Shown: piece by piece, positions 1-7,535 of the stretch
Numbering within the stretch: the first letter of the stretch is position 1
Layout: each line of letters opens with the position of its first letter
Source: Competibacteraceae bacterium UBA3908
GTDB lineage: Bacteria > Pseudomonadota > Gammaproteobacteria > Competibacterales > Competibacteraceae
Direction of reading: 5' to 3'
Length of the DNA stretch: 25,987 nt
Assembly: GCA_002391525.1 (NCBI GenBank)
Contig: DGFE01000174.1
Location: 6,298-32,284, forward strand
Notes under the pieces: model-generated
What the model was told of the DNA's origin: nothing
The model's input: the letters and a program-made list of their open reading frames with translations, nothing else
The model's database searches: none
Made by a program: the position numbers and the translations under genes

Positions 1-1
1 C

Positions 2-1270
2 GCGCTGACCCGTCGGGGCTATGCGGTACGGCTGGAAGCGCAGCCGGCGGCGACCGGGGCCAGCGAAACCCTGGGCTTGCTGGCGGCGCTGGGCTTCGCC
101 TTCCTGGGCGGCCTGATCCTGAACGCGATGCCCTGCGTTCTGCCCGTGCTGGGCATCAAGGTGCTGGGGTTCGTCCGCGAAGCCGGGGCCAATCACCGGC
201 GCCGGGTCGGACACGGCCTGAGCTATGGCGCGGGCATCCTGCTCAGTTTCCTGGCCCTGGCGGCGGCCCTGCTGCTGTTGCGGGCGGGCGGCGCTTCCCT
301 GGGCTGGGGCTTTCAACTCCAGTCCCCCGTACTGGTCACGCTGCTGGCCTACCTCATGCTGCTGGTGGGCCTCAACCTGTCGGGGGTGTTCGCCGTGGGC
401 GCGGGGCTGATGGGGGCGGGTCAAGCCCTGACCGCCGGCAGCGGACTGTTCAATACTTTCGCCACCGGTGTCCTGGCCGCCGTGGTGGCCAGTCCGTGCA
501 CCGCCCCTTTCATGGGGACGGCTCTGGGCTTCGCCATCACCCGCCCGGCCGGCGAAGCGCTCGCGGTGTTCCTGGCGCTCGGGGTCGGTTTCGCGCTGCC
601 CGTGGTGCTGCTGAGTCTCTGGCCGGCTCAGGTCCGCTGGCTGCCCAAACCGGGACCGTGGATGAAACGCTTCCAGCAGGCGCTGGCGTTCCCGCTGTAT
701 GCCACCGCTGCCTGGCTGCTGTGGGTGCTCAGCCAGCAGACCGACGCCCGCGCCTACGGGGCGGCCCTGGCCGGTCTGGTGGTGGTGGCCCTGGCCGCCT
801 GGCTGTATGGGCAGTGGCAGCCCCGGGGTTGGCGGCTTGGCCTGCTGGGCGCTGCCCTGACCGTCGTTCTGCTGCTGCTCCTGCGCCCTGTCGCAGGGCC
901 GGATGGCCCCGCGCCCACCCGCGCCGATTCGGAGCGTCTGGCCTGGTCCGAAGCGCGGGTGCGGGAACTCACGGCGGCGGGACGCCCGGTGTTCGTCAAC
1001 TTCACCGCGGCCTGGTGCATCACCTGCCAGGTCAACGAGCGGGTGGCCCTGGCCACGGAAAACACCCGGCGGTTGTTCGCCGACCGGGCCGTGGCCTACC
1101 TCGTGGCGGACTGGACGCGGCGCGACCCGGTGATCACCCGCCAACTGGAACGCCACGGGCGGAGCGGCGTTCCCCTGTATCTGTGGTATGCGCCGGCGCG
1201 CGAAACACCGGTCGTACTGCCCCAGTTGCTGACGGAAGGCATCGTCGCCCAAGCCCTTGAAGCTCTTTGA
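2..1270 (+). CDS. DsbD/ScsB-type thiol:disulfide reductase, 5'-truncated by the window edge
   Basis: The frame is open to the left edge, so the N-terminus (normally a periplasmic domain) is missing; the TTG at 77 is internal and not a true start. The visible protein has a hydrophobic DsbD/CcdA-like core with its two membrane cysteines in NAMPCVLPV (near 133) and SPCTAPF (near 496). About eight membrane segments are followed by a C-terminal periplasmic thioredoxin-like domain with the redox motif WCITC (1013-1027). By family, such proteins pass electrons from cytoplasmic thioredoxin across the inner membrane to periplasmic thiol partners. The next gene, 18 nt downstream on the same strand, is an exported redoxin and a plausible electron acceptor or operon partner. 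The family call is firm. The exact subfamily (DsbD versus ScsB) cannot be decided without the missing N-terminus. Confidence 0.9.
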   Translation, partial: ALTRRGYAVRLEAQPAATGASETLGLLAALGFAFLGGLILNAMPCVLPVLGIKVLGFVREAGANHRRRVGHGLSYGAGILLSFLALAAALLLLRAGGASLGWGFQLQSPVLVTLLAYLMLLVGLNLSGVFAVGAGLMGAGQALTAGSGLFNTFATGVLAAVVASPCTAPFMGTALGFAITRPAGEALAVFLALGVGFALPVVLLSLWPAQVRWLPKPGPWMKRFQQALAFPLYATAAWLLWVLSQQTDARAYGAALAGLVVVALAAWLYGQWQPRGWRLGLLGAALTVVLLLLLRPVAGPDGPAPTRADSERLAWSEARVRELTAAGRPVFVNFTAAWCITCQVNERVALATENTRRLFADRAVAYLVADWTRRDPVITRQLERHGRSGVPLYLWYAPARETPVVLPQLLTEGIVAQALEAL

Positions 1271-1288
1271 AACCTGTGGAGAAAGATC

Positions 1289-1894
1289 ATGTTGCAAGCG
1301 TTCTTCCGTTTCTTCCTGATCACCCTGGCCCTTGTTGCCGGCAGTGCGGTTGCCGCGCCACGCGTGGGCGAGCCGGCGCCCGACTTCACGGGTGTGGACA
1401 CCCAGGGCAAGACCCATCCGCTGGCGGATTACCGGGGCAAGACCGTGGTGCTGGAATGGACCAATCACGACTGCCCCTACGTCCGCAAGCACTATGGCGC
1501 GGACAACATGCAGGACCAGCAGCGGGAAGCGGCGGCCCAGGGCGTGATCTGGCTGTCGGTGATCTCCTCGGCCCCCGGCCAGCAGGGCCACGTCAGTCCC
1601 ACCGAAGCGGATGAACTGACTCGTTCGCGTCAGGCCGTGCCTCACGCCGTCCTGCTCGACCCCGAGGGTCGGATCGGTCGGGCCTATGGGGCAAAAACCA
1701 CGCCCCACCTGTACATCATCGATGAAGCGGGGAAGCTGGTTTACATGGGCGGCATCGACAGCCTGGCCACCGCCGACCCGGCCGATATTCCCAAGGCCAC
1801 CCAGTACGTACGCGTCGCTCTGAAGGAACGGGCCGCCGGCCAGCCGATCAGCGCGCCCGTGACCCGGCCCTACGGTTGCTCGGTCAAGTATTGA
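1289..1894 (+). CDS. Exported thioredoxin-fold redoxin (AhpC/TSA-like)
   Basis: This 201-residue protein starts with a cleavable signal peptide: a hydrophobic stretch over residues 5-18 and an Ala-rich cleavage site near residues 21-23. A redoxin domain follows. The typical GEPAPDF opening is at about 27-33 and a single cysteine lies in NHDCPYVRKHY (Cys62). A cis-Pro-type TTPHLYIID segment comes later. The C-terminus ends in RPYGCSVKY, giving a second cysteine, Cys197. There is no CxxC motif, so this is not a classical thioredoxin; it resembles a group of periplasmic peroxiredoxin-like proteins of unproven substrate. A GGAGA ribosome site lies about 8 nt before the ATG. Its position directly after the DsbD-type gene suggests that it is kept reduced by that protein, which is inference. 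Confidence 0.88.
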   Translation: MLQAFFRFFLITLALVAGSAVAAPRVGEPAPDFTGVDTQGKTHPLADYRGKTVVLEWTNHDCPYVRKHYGADNMQDQQREAAAQGVIWLSVISSAPGQQGHVSPTEADELTRSRQAVPHAVLLDPEGRIGRAYGAKTTPHLYIIDEAGKLVYMGGIDSLATADPADIPKATQYVRVALKERAAGQPISAPVTRPYGCSVKY

Positions 1895-1914
1895 TGCTGA
1901 CTTGACGGACTCGA

Positions 1915-1936
1915 CCTGCTCCGCGCGGGAAGCAGG
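1915..1936 (+). terminator. Possible weak terminator hairpin after the redoxin gene
   Basis: CCTGCT (1915-1920) pairs with AGCAGG (1931-1936), and the inner CCGC/GCGG can extend the stem across a two-base bulge. It lies 21 nt after the stop codon. No T-tract follows, so intrinsic termination is doubtful. Confidence 0.3.
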
Positions 1937-1986
1937 GTGCACCAGGACAGGGCGTCAACCTCCCTCATGGGGCGGGCGAAGGGCGG

Positions 1987-2215
1987 TCACGAACCGAATG
2001 GACAACGCAAGCGGAAGCCTGTCATCGAGCGAATGGCAATGTCCAAATGAAAGCGGACAACCCGGGCCAGATTGAACCCGATGGCAATCGCCAGCGCTTT
2101 CAACCGCTGCCGAGCCGCTGTGATCGGCCTTGGCAAAGGGGCTTGCGGTGAAGAATGGCTGCGCCAGGAGGGCGGCAGCCTGATGTGCTCAGGCTGCGCG
2201 GATTGGAAGGAAAAA
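1987..2215 (-). pseudogene. Possible C-terminal remnant of a transposase
   Basis: Reading the minus strand towards the stop at 1987-1989 gives an open frame with no usable start. It contains TAARQRLKALAIAIGFNLAR followed by VVRFHLDIAIRSMTGFRL. The helical, basic RLKALAIAIGFNLAR segment resembles the ends of IS5/IS1182-type transposases, but this is recognition by eye only. No terminal inverted repeats or target duplication were found. If correct, it is an old insertion-sequence scar between the redoxin gene and the next operon. Confidence 0.22.
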
Positions 2216-2267
2216 GAAATGGTGTGGAATAATGAAATGGCTTGCCATACCCTGGCCCTCGTCGCGC

Positions 2268-2486
2268 CTATTCCACCCCGGACATCAACGACTTGATCAG
2301 TCGGGCTCGTAGCAACTGCACCGCCTCGAACACTTCCTGGGCGGTTTCCACATACAGCGGTCCCGCTTCGCGGTAGATACCGCCCTGATTGCCTACCAGA
2401 CTTACCGCCACCCGGATTTTCGGCACCATTTTGGTCTGCTGGTTATCCCATACCAGCGCTTTGTCGGCTGCGATAGCTAATGACAT
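2268..2486 (-). CDS. Small unknown protein, 72 residues
   Basis: I do not recognise this family. The start chosen is the ATG at 2486, because an AGGTGA ribosome site lies at a good distance upstream (2495-2500). A longer frame reaching to 2552 would place the start upstream of that site. The product begins MSLAIAADKALVWDNQQ and has a middle segment KIRVAVSLVGNQGG. It ends in a predicted amphipathic helix (AQEVFEAVQLLRARLIKSL). It has no signal peptide, membrane segment or cysteines. The layout (beta-like strands, then a helix) suggests a small soluble folded protein. Upstream are a leader hairpin (2520-2540) and a sigma54-like promoter (2571-2586), which support it being a real, regulated gene. 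It stands alone on its transcript as far as can be seen. Confidence 0.6.
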   Translation of the reverse strand: MSLAIAADKALVWDNQQTKMVPKIRVAVSLVGNQGGIYREAGPLYVETAQEVFEAVQLLRARLIKSLMSGVE

Positions 2487-2519
2487 GATGGCATCACCTC
2501 GGTTCGATCCTCGATTTCC

Positions 2520-2540
2520 GCCCGAATCCAGCGTTCGGGC
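2520..2540 (-). promoter_or_regulatory. Hairpin in the leader of the small 72-residue gene
   Basis: GCCCGAA (2520-2526) and TTCGGGC (2534-2540) form a perfect 7-bp stem with a 7-nt loop. It sits between the putative sigma54 promoter and the ribosome site of the gene starting at 2486, so it would lie in the 5' untranslated leader. A role in message stability or translation control is only inferred. Confidence 0.35.
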
Positions 2541-2570
2541 CGGTCCACGCACATGCGTTATTTGAAATGA

Positions 2571-2586
2571 TGCATATTAAATGCCA
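2571..2586 (-). promoter_or_regulatory. Sigma54-like (-24/-12) promoter
   Basis: The minus strand reads TGGCATTTAATATGCA. Compared with the sigma54 consensus TGGCAC-N5-TTGCA it has the required GG and GC dinucleotides exactly 10 nt apart and differs at only two listed positions. Transcription would start near 2560 and give a leader of about 75 nt before the ATG at 2486. An enhancer-binding activator site was not identified. Confidence 0.4.
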
Positions 2587-2593
2587 GTTTTTG

Positions 2594-2609
2594 TGAAAAA
2601 TAATTTTCA
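2594..2609. repeat. AT-rich inverted repeat, possible operator
   Basis: TGAAAA (2594-2599) and TTTTCA (2604-2609) form a perfect 6-bp inverted repeat with a 4-nt spacer. It lies just upstream of the sigma54-like element of the small gene. It could be a regulator site; no known operator was matched. Confidence 0.25.
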
Positions 2610-2681
2610 GCGTAGGCAGCGGCGGTCGAGTGAAATCCCGGCAATGGCGCGTACCGAAAGACAGCCGTCCATTTAGTGACG

Positions 2682-2702
2682 CGGGCGCGCCTGGCGCGCC
2701 CG
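2682..2702 (-). terminator. GC-only palindrome downstream of the PilZ gene
   Basis: CGGGCGCGCC (2682-2691) and GGCGCGCCCG (2693-2702) are perfect complements around a single T. The hairpin lies 31 nt past the PilZ stop codon. There is no T-tract after it on the minus strand, so it may pause polymerase or protect the transcript end instead of acting as a classical terminator. Confidence 0.35.
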
Positions 2703-2733
2703 ACGGTCGTCGATCATGCTGGGCAGCGACGCT

Positions 2734-3093
2734 TCAGAACTTGAACTCCTCGATCAGCAGTTGGAGCTGGAGCAGCGCTTGCGTGCTGATGTTGAGCATT
2801 CGGAAGCCGGTATCGTAGAAATCTGGATTGACATCCCGCCCGGTCCAGAGGCTTTCCGCTTCCAATTCGATGCGTTGGCGCGAGGCGCCTTCCTTGGGAA
2901 CATCCACCCATAGCCGAAAGGTACGGCTGAGGGGCAGAGGTTTATCGCTGACCAGCCGCATCCCCTCCTTGTTGATATCGACGATATGCCCCAGCAGTTC
3001 GTTGGTATCCTGATCATAAACCCGCAGATACAGGACCAGATACCAACGCTTGAGCCGGCGTTTTTCAACGCCTGGGGGATCAGTAAAACTCAT
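2734..3093 (-). CDS. PilZ-domain protein (candidate c-di-GMP receptor)
   Basis: The ATG at 3093 is chosen because AAGAGG precedes it at normal spacing; an earlier in-frame start at 3138 would add 15 residues with no ribosome site. The 119-residue product is essentially one PilZ domain. It carries the arginine motif RxxxR at Arg12-Arg16 (RRLKR) and the second motif as DINKEG at 39-44. The usual second motif is [D/N]xSxxG, so here Asn replaces the Ser. A strand-rich core and a C-terminal helix (ALLQLQLLIEEFKF) follow. PilZ domains bind cyclic di-GMP and modulate motility, surface polysaccharide or transcription; no effector domain is attached here, so the output is unknown. It lies downstream of the PEBP-like gene on the same strand with a 126-nt gap. 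Confidence 0.85.
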   Translation of the reverse strand: MSFTDPPGVEKRRLKRWYLVLYLRVYDQDTNELLGHIVDINKEGMRLVSDKPLPLSRTFRLWVDVPKEGASRQRIELEAESLWTGRDVNPDFYDTGFRMLNISTQALLQLQLLIEEFKF

Positions 3094-3219
3094 GGCAACC
3101 TCTTGGCGAGTGTGGGGTGCTGGGGAGCCGCCGGCCATGCCAGCCCGCGGAGTGTCTGGTTGATGCGGAAAGACCGTGCTGCCGAATTTGGGCGGGAGTG
3201 ACAGGCATGGACTGGACGC

Positions 3220-3849
3220 TCAGGCCGGTACGGCTGGGTTCAGGCTATAGGTGGCCGTGAAGCTGGCCTGATCCAGTACGTGCCCGGCGATTGCAGCCAG
3301 CACCTCGGGTCCCGTGAACTCGCCCTCTACCGGGCAGCGCTCCACATCGAGCGCGTAGAGCGTGAAAATGTAATGATGAACGATGGTGTCGTTCCAGGGC
3401 GGGCAGGGTCCGTCGTAGCCGAAATAGCGCCCGGCCATGGCGGAATCGCCCGCGAACCATTCCCGGTAATTGTTGATGCCCTGGCGGGTGCCCCGAGGGC
3501 CAGCCGGTCCCGGTTTACCGCCGGACGTTACGCCTTCGGAGAATTCGCCCGCCTGAATTCGCGCCGGTTCTGGCGAGAGATCCACCAGAATCCAGTGATA
3601 AAAATCGGTGCGTGGCAGGTCGGCGGGCACTTGCCGTCCTTCCTGATTGACATCATCCGCGCGGGTCGGTACATCCTTGTCGTGACAAATCAGCACCAGG
3701 GAGCGGGTGCCAGCCGGCAGGTCGCTCCATTCGAGCGGCGGGTTGATATTGGAGCCGAGCGCGACATGGCATTGGGGATCGGGTACGCCGAAGGCATATT
3801 CGGCGGGGATCGGGTGCCGGTCGCGCAAAGCGGGGCTGGTGAATTTCAT
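3220..3849 (-). CDS. PEBP / YbhB-YbcL family protein
   Basis: The start at 3849 is fixed by an AAGGAG site about 7 nt upstream. The 209-residue product has the family's signature elements. These are GSNINPPLEW near 32-41, the ligand-pocket segment HDKDVP at 56-61 (DPDAP in most members), the FYHW block near 83-86, and GYDGPCPPWNDTIVHHYIF near 144-162 followed by LYALD. No signal peptide is seen, so it is likely cytoplasmic. Bacterial members are homologues of phosphatidylethanolamine-binding/Raf kinase inhibitor proteins, with no settled biochemical role. It is somewhat longer than YbhB because of an insertion around 62-80. It may share a transcript with the PilZ gene downstream. Confidence 0.88.
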   Translation of the reverse strand: MKFTSPALRDRHPIPAEYAFGVPDPQCHVALGSNINPPLEWSDLPAGTRSLVLICHDKDVPTRADDVNQEGRQVPADLPRTDFYHWILVDLSPEPARIQAGEFSEGVTSGGKPGPAGPRGTRQGINNYREWFAGDSAMAGRYFGYDGPCPPWNDTIVHHYIFTLYALDVERCPVEGEFTGPEVLAAIAGHVLDQASFTATYSLNPAVPA

Positions 3850-4259
3850 GGATTGCTCCTTGACGACATGATCGATACCGGCCGGGATGCCGGCCACGGG
3901 TCACGAGCGAAGATCGGGTGCGATCAGGAGTGGTCCTTACGCCCGACAGGCTGTGATGCTGATTAGACCCGTCTTCGCCGTTAGTAACAAAATTGCCGTA
4001 CTTGTGAACTATATCATACAGTCAGGCCGGTTTTTACCGACCATAATATCTCATACACCATAACATGGTCATTCGCCGCGCCTGCAAACGGATTTTCCCG
4101 GCTGTTCCGGTATGCGCCACGGTAGCGCAAACCGGCGGTGGTTGTGGAAAAAACAGTCCAAACTTTGCCTGCGGGGCGGGAAAACCGCCATTTATATTTT
4201 AGTTCAACAATCACTTGGCCGTTAATGCAAGGTATCCGGAGAGCGAGCCGTCAAACCCT
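3850..4259. other. Divergent intergenic region between the PEBP gene and trkH copy 1
   Basis: These 410 bases separate the minus-strand PEBP gene from the plus-strand trkH genes, so they should hold promoters for both. AT-rich patches occur at about 3985-4060 and 4190-4215. I could not pick a convincing -35/-10 pair. A hairpin with an AT-rich tail lies at 4175-4200. A minus-strand open frame of 66 codons (4014-4214) has no clear ribosome site and is not called. Confidence 0.5.
4175..4200 (+). promoter_or_regulatory. Terminator-like hairpin in the trkH leader region
   Basis: GGCGG (4175-4179) and CCGCC (4185-4189) form a GC stem with a GAAAA loop, followed at once by ATTTATATTTT. No plus-strand gene lies just upstream. 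If the trkH transcript starts further left, this could act as an attenuator. The stem is only 5 bp. Confidence 0.25.
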
Positions 4260-5918
4260 ATGAGCGATGAAACCTCGCGTATTGAGGCCGTGGAGCATAC
4301 ACCCGCGGAGAAGAAGCGCGGCGCCGAAGTCGAATTGGCCGACTCGGAAACCGGGCGGGCGCCGTCGTCGAGGTTGCCAGGTCTGGCCGACGGTGCCGAG
4401 GCCCAGCCCCTTCTGATCAGAACGGATATCGGCAAAAAAGCACGGCGAAGCGGCCAGCGGCGGTCACCGCTCAAGACGGCGCTGTACATGGTTGGCGTAC
4501 TGATGATCCTGTTCAGCGCCACGATGTTGCCGCCGATGGGGGTGGCCTGGTGGTACGACGGCTACGGCGTGGTCCTGCCGTTCGCGAAAGCGCTGGCAGC
4601 GAGCTTGGCGATAGGCCTGTTGTGCTGGCTGCCGGTGTGCCGGTTCAGGATCGATCTGCGCAACCGGGACGGATTCATCCTGGTGGTGGCGTTCTGGGTG
4701 TTGTCGTCGCTGCTGGGCGCCTTGCCGTTCATGCTGTCCGATCATCCGCACATGCGGTTCGTGGACGCGGTGTTCGAGACCGTTTCCGGTCTGACTACCA
4801 CCGGCGCGACCGTGCTCTCCGGGCTGGACCGGATGCCCAAGTCGATTCTGTATTATCGGGCACAGCTGCATTTTCTGGGCGGGATCGGCATCGTGGTGCT
4901 GGCGGTGGCCCTGCTGCCGATGCTGGGTATTGGCGGTATGCAGCTTTACCGGGCGTCAACCCCCGGACCCATGAAGGACGAAAAGTTGACGCCTCGCATC
5001 ACCGAGACCGCCAAAAACCTGTGGTACATCTACGTCGGGCTCAATTTTGCGTGCTTCCTGGCATATTGGGCGGCGGGGATGAGTCCGTTCAACGCGGTTT
5101 GCTACAGCTTTACCACCATTGCGCTGGGGGGATTGGCGCCCCATGATGCCAGCATCGGCCATTTCCAGAATCCGGTGTTCGAGTGGATCACCGTTTTTTT
5201 CATGCTGGTGGCCATGGTCAACTTCGCTCTGTACTTTCTGGCCTGGCGTTCGCGCAGCCTCAGGGCGGTGTACCACGACGCCGAGTTCAGGTTCTGCATG
5301 AAAGTGGTGGCCGGGATCGTCGCCCTGGCCTGCCTGCATCTATACCTGGATGGAGCGTCGTGGTGGACATCCCTTCACCTCGGGATTTTCCAGGGCATTT
5401 CGATTATCAGCGGTACCGGGCTGGTCACGGCGGGCTATCCCACCCACGAGAGTTGGCCGGCGTTCATCCCGCTGCTGTTGTTGCTGGGCAGCTTTTTCGG
5501 CGGCTGCGTCGGCTCGACCTGTGGCGGCATCAAGGCCATCCGTTTCCTGCTACTGTACAAACAGAGCGTGCGCGAGACCCGGTTGCTGGTCCGGCCGACC
5601 GCCCGGATCGCGGTCAAGCTGGGCGACCATCCCATTCCCGATCAGGTCATGCAGGCGGTGTGGGGATTTTATTACCTGTACATCTTTTGCTATTGCGCCT
5701 TCTCGCTGGCGCTGGCGGCGACCGGCGTGGACCTGGTGACGGCGTTCGGATCGGTCGCGGCCTGCCTGAACAACATGGGCATCGGTTTGGGCGAGACGGC
5801 GGTCGGCTTCAGCGTGCTGAACGATACCGCCACCTGGCTGATGTCGCTGGCCATGCTGGTCGGGCGGCTGGAAATTTTTCCGTTGCTGCTGCTGTTCCTG
5901 CCGGATTTCTGGAAATAA
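4260..5918 (+). CDS. trkH: TrkH-type potassium uptake channel subunit, copy 1
   Basis: From the ATG at 4260 the product is 552 residues. The start is uncertain: the nearest GGAG is about 20 nt upstream, and a TTG at 4215 would add 15 residues. A hydrophilic N-terminal tail of about 70 residues, longer than in E. coli TrkH, precedes the membrane core. The core shows the four pore loops of the TrkH/KtrB superfamily in order: TTTGATVLSG, TIALGGLAPHD, ISGTGLVTAGY and NNMGIGLGET. The selectivity-filter glycines are present in each. The family forms a dimeric K+ channel gated by the cytosolic nucleotide-binding subunit TrkA, which is not encoded in this window. The next gene, 17 nt downstream, is a close paralogue. 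Confidence 0.92.
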   Translation: MSDETSRIEAVEHTPAEKKRGAEVELADSETGRAPSSRLPGLADGAEAQPLLIRTDIGKKARRSGQRRSPLKTALYMVGVLMILFSATMLPPMGVAWWYDGYGVVLPFAKALAASLAIGLLCWLPVCRFRIDLRNRDGFILVVAFWVLSSLLGALPFMLSDHPHMRFVDAVFETVSGLTTTGATVLSGLDRMPKSILYYRAQLHFLGGIGIVVLAVALLPMLGIGGMQLYRASTPGPMKDEKLTPRITETAKNLWYIYVGLNFACFLAYWAAGMSPFNAVCYSFTTIALGGLAPHDASIGHFQNPVFEWITVFFMLVAMVNFALYFLAWRSRSLRAVYHDAEFRFCMKVVAGIVALACLHLYLDGASWWTSLHLGIFQGISIISGTGLVTAGYPTHESWPAFIPLLLLLGSFFGGCVGSTCGGIKAIRFLLLYKQSVRETRLLVRPTARIAVKLGDHPIPDQVMQAVWGFYYLYIFCYCAFSLALAATGVDLVTAFGSVAACLNNMGIGLGETAVGFSVLNDTATWLMSLAMLVGRLEIFPLLLLFLPDFWK

Positions 5919-7531
5919 ACAAAGGTTGGGTCAAGGTGAAAGAAGCCGATTTCGACGAACAGGGGGATGCCGGGCAGTCGCCAGCCATCGACTTGCCCAA
6001 GCCCGATACGATAGCCGTCGCCGAGTTTCCCGGTCGGACGACGACCGGCGGGAAAAAGCGGCAAGTCGCTTACCGGCGGTCACCGCTCAGAACGGCGCTG
6101 TACATGGTCGGGGTGCTGATGATCCTGTTCAGCGCCACCATGTTGCCGCCGATGGCCGTGGCCTGGTGGTACGACGGTTACGACGTGGTCCTGCCGTTCG
6201 CGGAAGCGATGGGGGCCATGCTGGGACTGGGCCTGATTTTCTGGTTGCCGGTGTGCCGGTTCAAGATCGATCTGCGCAACCGGGACGGCTTCGTGGTGGT
6301 GGTGGCGTTCTGGTTCCTGCTGTCGCTGATCGGCGCGCTGCCGTTCATGCTGTCCGACAACCCGCACATGCCGCTGGTGGACGCGGTGTTCGAGACCGTT
6401 TCCGGTCTGACCACGACTGGCGCCACCGTACTCTCCGGCCTCGATGCCATGCCCAAGGCGATAGTCTACTATCGGGCGCAACTGAACTTCCTCGGCGGCA
6501 TGGGCATCATCGTGCTGGCGGTGGCCCTACTGCCCATGCTGGGCATCGGTGGCATGCAGTTGTACAAGGCGGAAACGCCGGGGCCGATGAAGGATGAAAA
6601 ACTCACGCCGCGCATCACCGAGACCGCCAAGAATCTCTGGTATATCTACGTCGGTCTGAACGTGGTTTGCACGTTGTCGTTCTGGGCGGCGGGGATGAGC
6701 TTTTTCGACGCCATCTGCCATAGTTTCGCCACCTTGGCGCTGGGCGGTTTTTCCACTCATGACGCCAGCATCGGTTATTTCAACAGTCCGGCCATCGAAC
6801 TGGTCGCCGGGTTTTTCTCTCTGGTGGCGGCGGTTAATTTCGCTCTATTTTTCCTGGCCTGGCGCTCCCGCAGTATCAAGGCAATCCTTCACGACGCCGA
6901 GTTCAGGTTCTGCATGGCGGTGTTCGGCGGGATCATCGCGACCGCCTGCCTCTATCTGTATCTCAGCGGCAAGTTTCCGTTGTGGGAATCCTTTTACCAT
7001 GGGTTTTTCCAGGCCGCCTCGGTGATCACCGACAACGGACTGGGGACCATCGGTTACCCGGCGGACTGGCCGATTTTCGTGCCGCTGCTGCTGTTACTGG
7101 GTAGTTTCTTCGGCGGCTGCGTCGGCTCGACCTGCGGCGGCATCAAGGCCATCCGCTTCCTGCTGTTGTACAAGCAAAGCGTGCGCGAGGCTCGGCTGCT
7201 GATTCGCCCGTCCGCGCAGATCGCGGTCAAGCTGGGCAATCACCCGATTCCCGACCGCGTGATGCAGGCCGTCTGGGGATTCTATTATTTATACATCTTC
7301 AGCTACTGCTTTTTCTCGCTGGCATTGGCGGCGACCGGCGTGGACCTGGTGACGGCGTTCGGTACGGTGGCGGGTTGCCTGAACAACATGGGCATCGGTT
7401 TGGGCGAAACGGCGGTCGGTTTCAGCCCGCTGAACGACGCCGCCACCTGGCTGATGTCGCTGGCCATGCTGGTCGGGCGGCTGGAAGTGTTCCCGCTGTT
7501 GCTGCTGTTCCTGCCGGATTTCTGGAAGTGA
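4458..7531 (+). repeat. Tandem gene duplication of trkH
   Basis: Copy 1 (4458-5918) and copy 2 (6074-7531) align almost without gaps over the whole membrane core, with a repeat period of about 1616 nt. Stretches such as the first 90 bases of each unit differ at only a few, mostly third-codon, positions. The N-terminal tails and the third pore loop are much more diverged. The pattern fits a local tandem duplication followed by divergence or partial gene conversion. Confidence 0.85.
5936..7531 (+). CDS. trkH: TrkH-type potassium uptake channel subunit, copy 2
   Basis: The start is the GTG at 5936, preceded by AAAGG at good spacing and 17 nt after the stop of copy 1. This frame runs open far upstream through copy 1, but that part is out of frame with the real gene. 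The product has 531 residues: a short, unrelated hydrophilic tail of about 45 residues, then a core very close to copy 1. Pore loops read TTTGATVLSG, TLALGGFSTHD, VITDNGLGTIGY and NNMGIGLGET. The third loop differs clearly from copy 1 (ISGTGLVTAGY), and the second is nearer the common GGFSTHD form. These differences may change ion selectivity, affinity or gating, which is inference. Expression is probably coupled to copy 1. Confidence 0.92.
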   Translation: MKEADFDEQGDAGQSPAIDLPKPDTIAVAEFPGRTTTGGKKRQVAYRRSPLRTALYMVGVLMILFSATMLPPMAVAWWYDGYDVVLPFAEAMGAMLGLGLIFWLPVCRFKIDLRNRDGFVVVVAFWFLLSLIGALPFMLSDNPHMPLVDAVFETVSGLTTTGATVLSGLDAMPKAIVYYRAQLNFLGGMGIIVLAVALLPMLGIGGMQLYKAETPGPMKDEKLTPRITETAKNLWYIYVGLNVVCTLSFWAAGMSFFDAICHSFATLALGGFSTHDASIGYFNSPAIELVAGFFSLVAAVNFALFFLAWRSRSIKAILHDAEFRFCMAVFGGIIATACLYLYLSGKFPLWESFYHGFFQAASVITDNGLGTIGYPADWPIFVPLLLLLGSFFGGCVGSTCGGIKAIRFLLLYKQSVREARLLIRPSAQIAVKLGNHPIPDRVMQAVWGFYYLYIFSYCFFSLALAATGVDLVTAFGTVAGCLNNMGIGLGETAVGFSPLNDAATWLMSLAMLVGRLEVFPLLLLFLPDFWK

Positions 7532-7535
7532 AGCG

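Larger units (their letters stand above)
1895..2267. other. Intergenic stretch without a supported gene
   Basis: These 373 bases hold a possible transposase remnant (about 1987-2215, minus strand) and a GC-rich hairpin just after the redoxin gene. A forward open frame from 2072 has poor composition and no clear ribosome site, and I do not call it. Confidence 0.6.

Noticed and set aside
2072..2296. Plus-strand frame of 74 codons
   Set aside because: No good ribosome site, unusual composition, and it overlaps the end of the minus-strand small gene.
4014..4214. Minus-strand frame of 66 codons between the PEBP and trkH genes
   Set aside because: No ribosome site and no recognisable features; it lies where promoters are expected.
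5183..5935. N-terminal extension of the second TrkH to a 782-residue protein
   Set aside because: This part is the +1 frame of the first trkH gene; its translation is low-complexity Arg/Gly-rich and the GTG at 5936 has a proper ribosome site.
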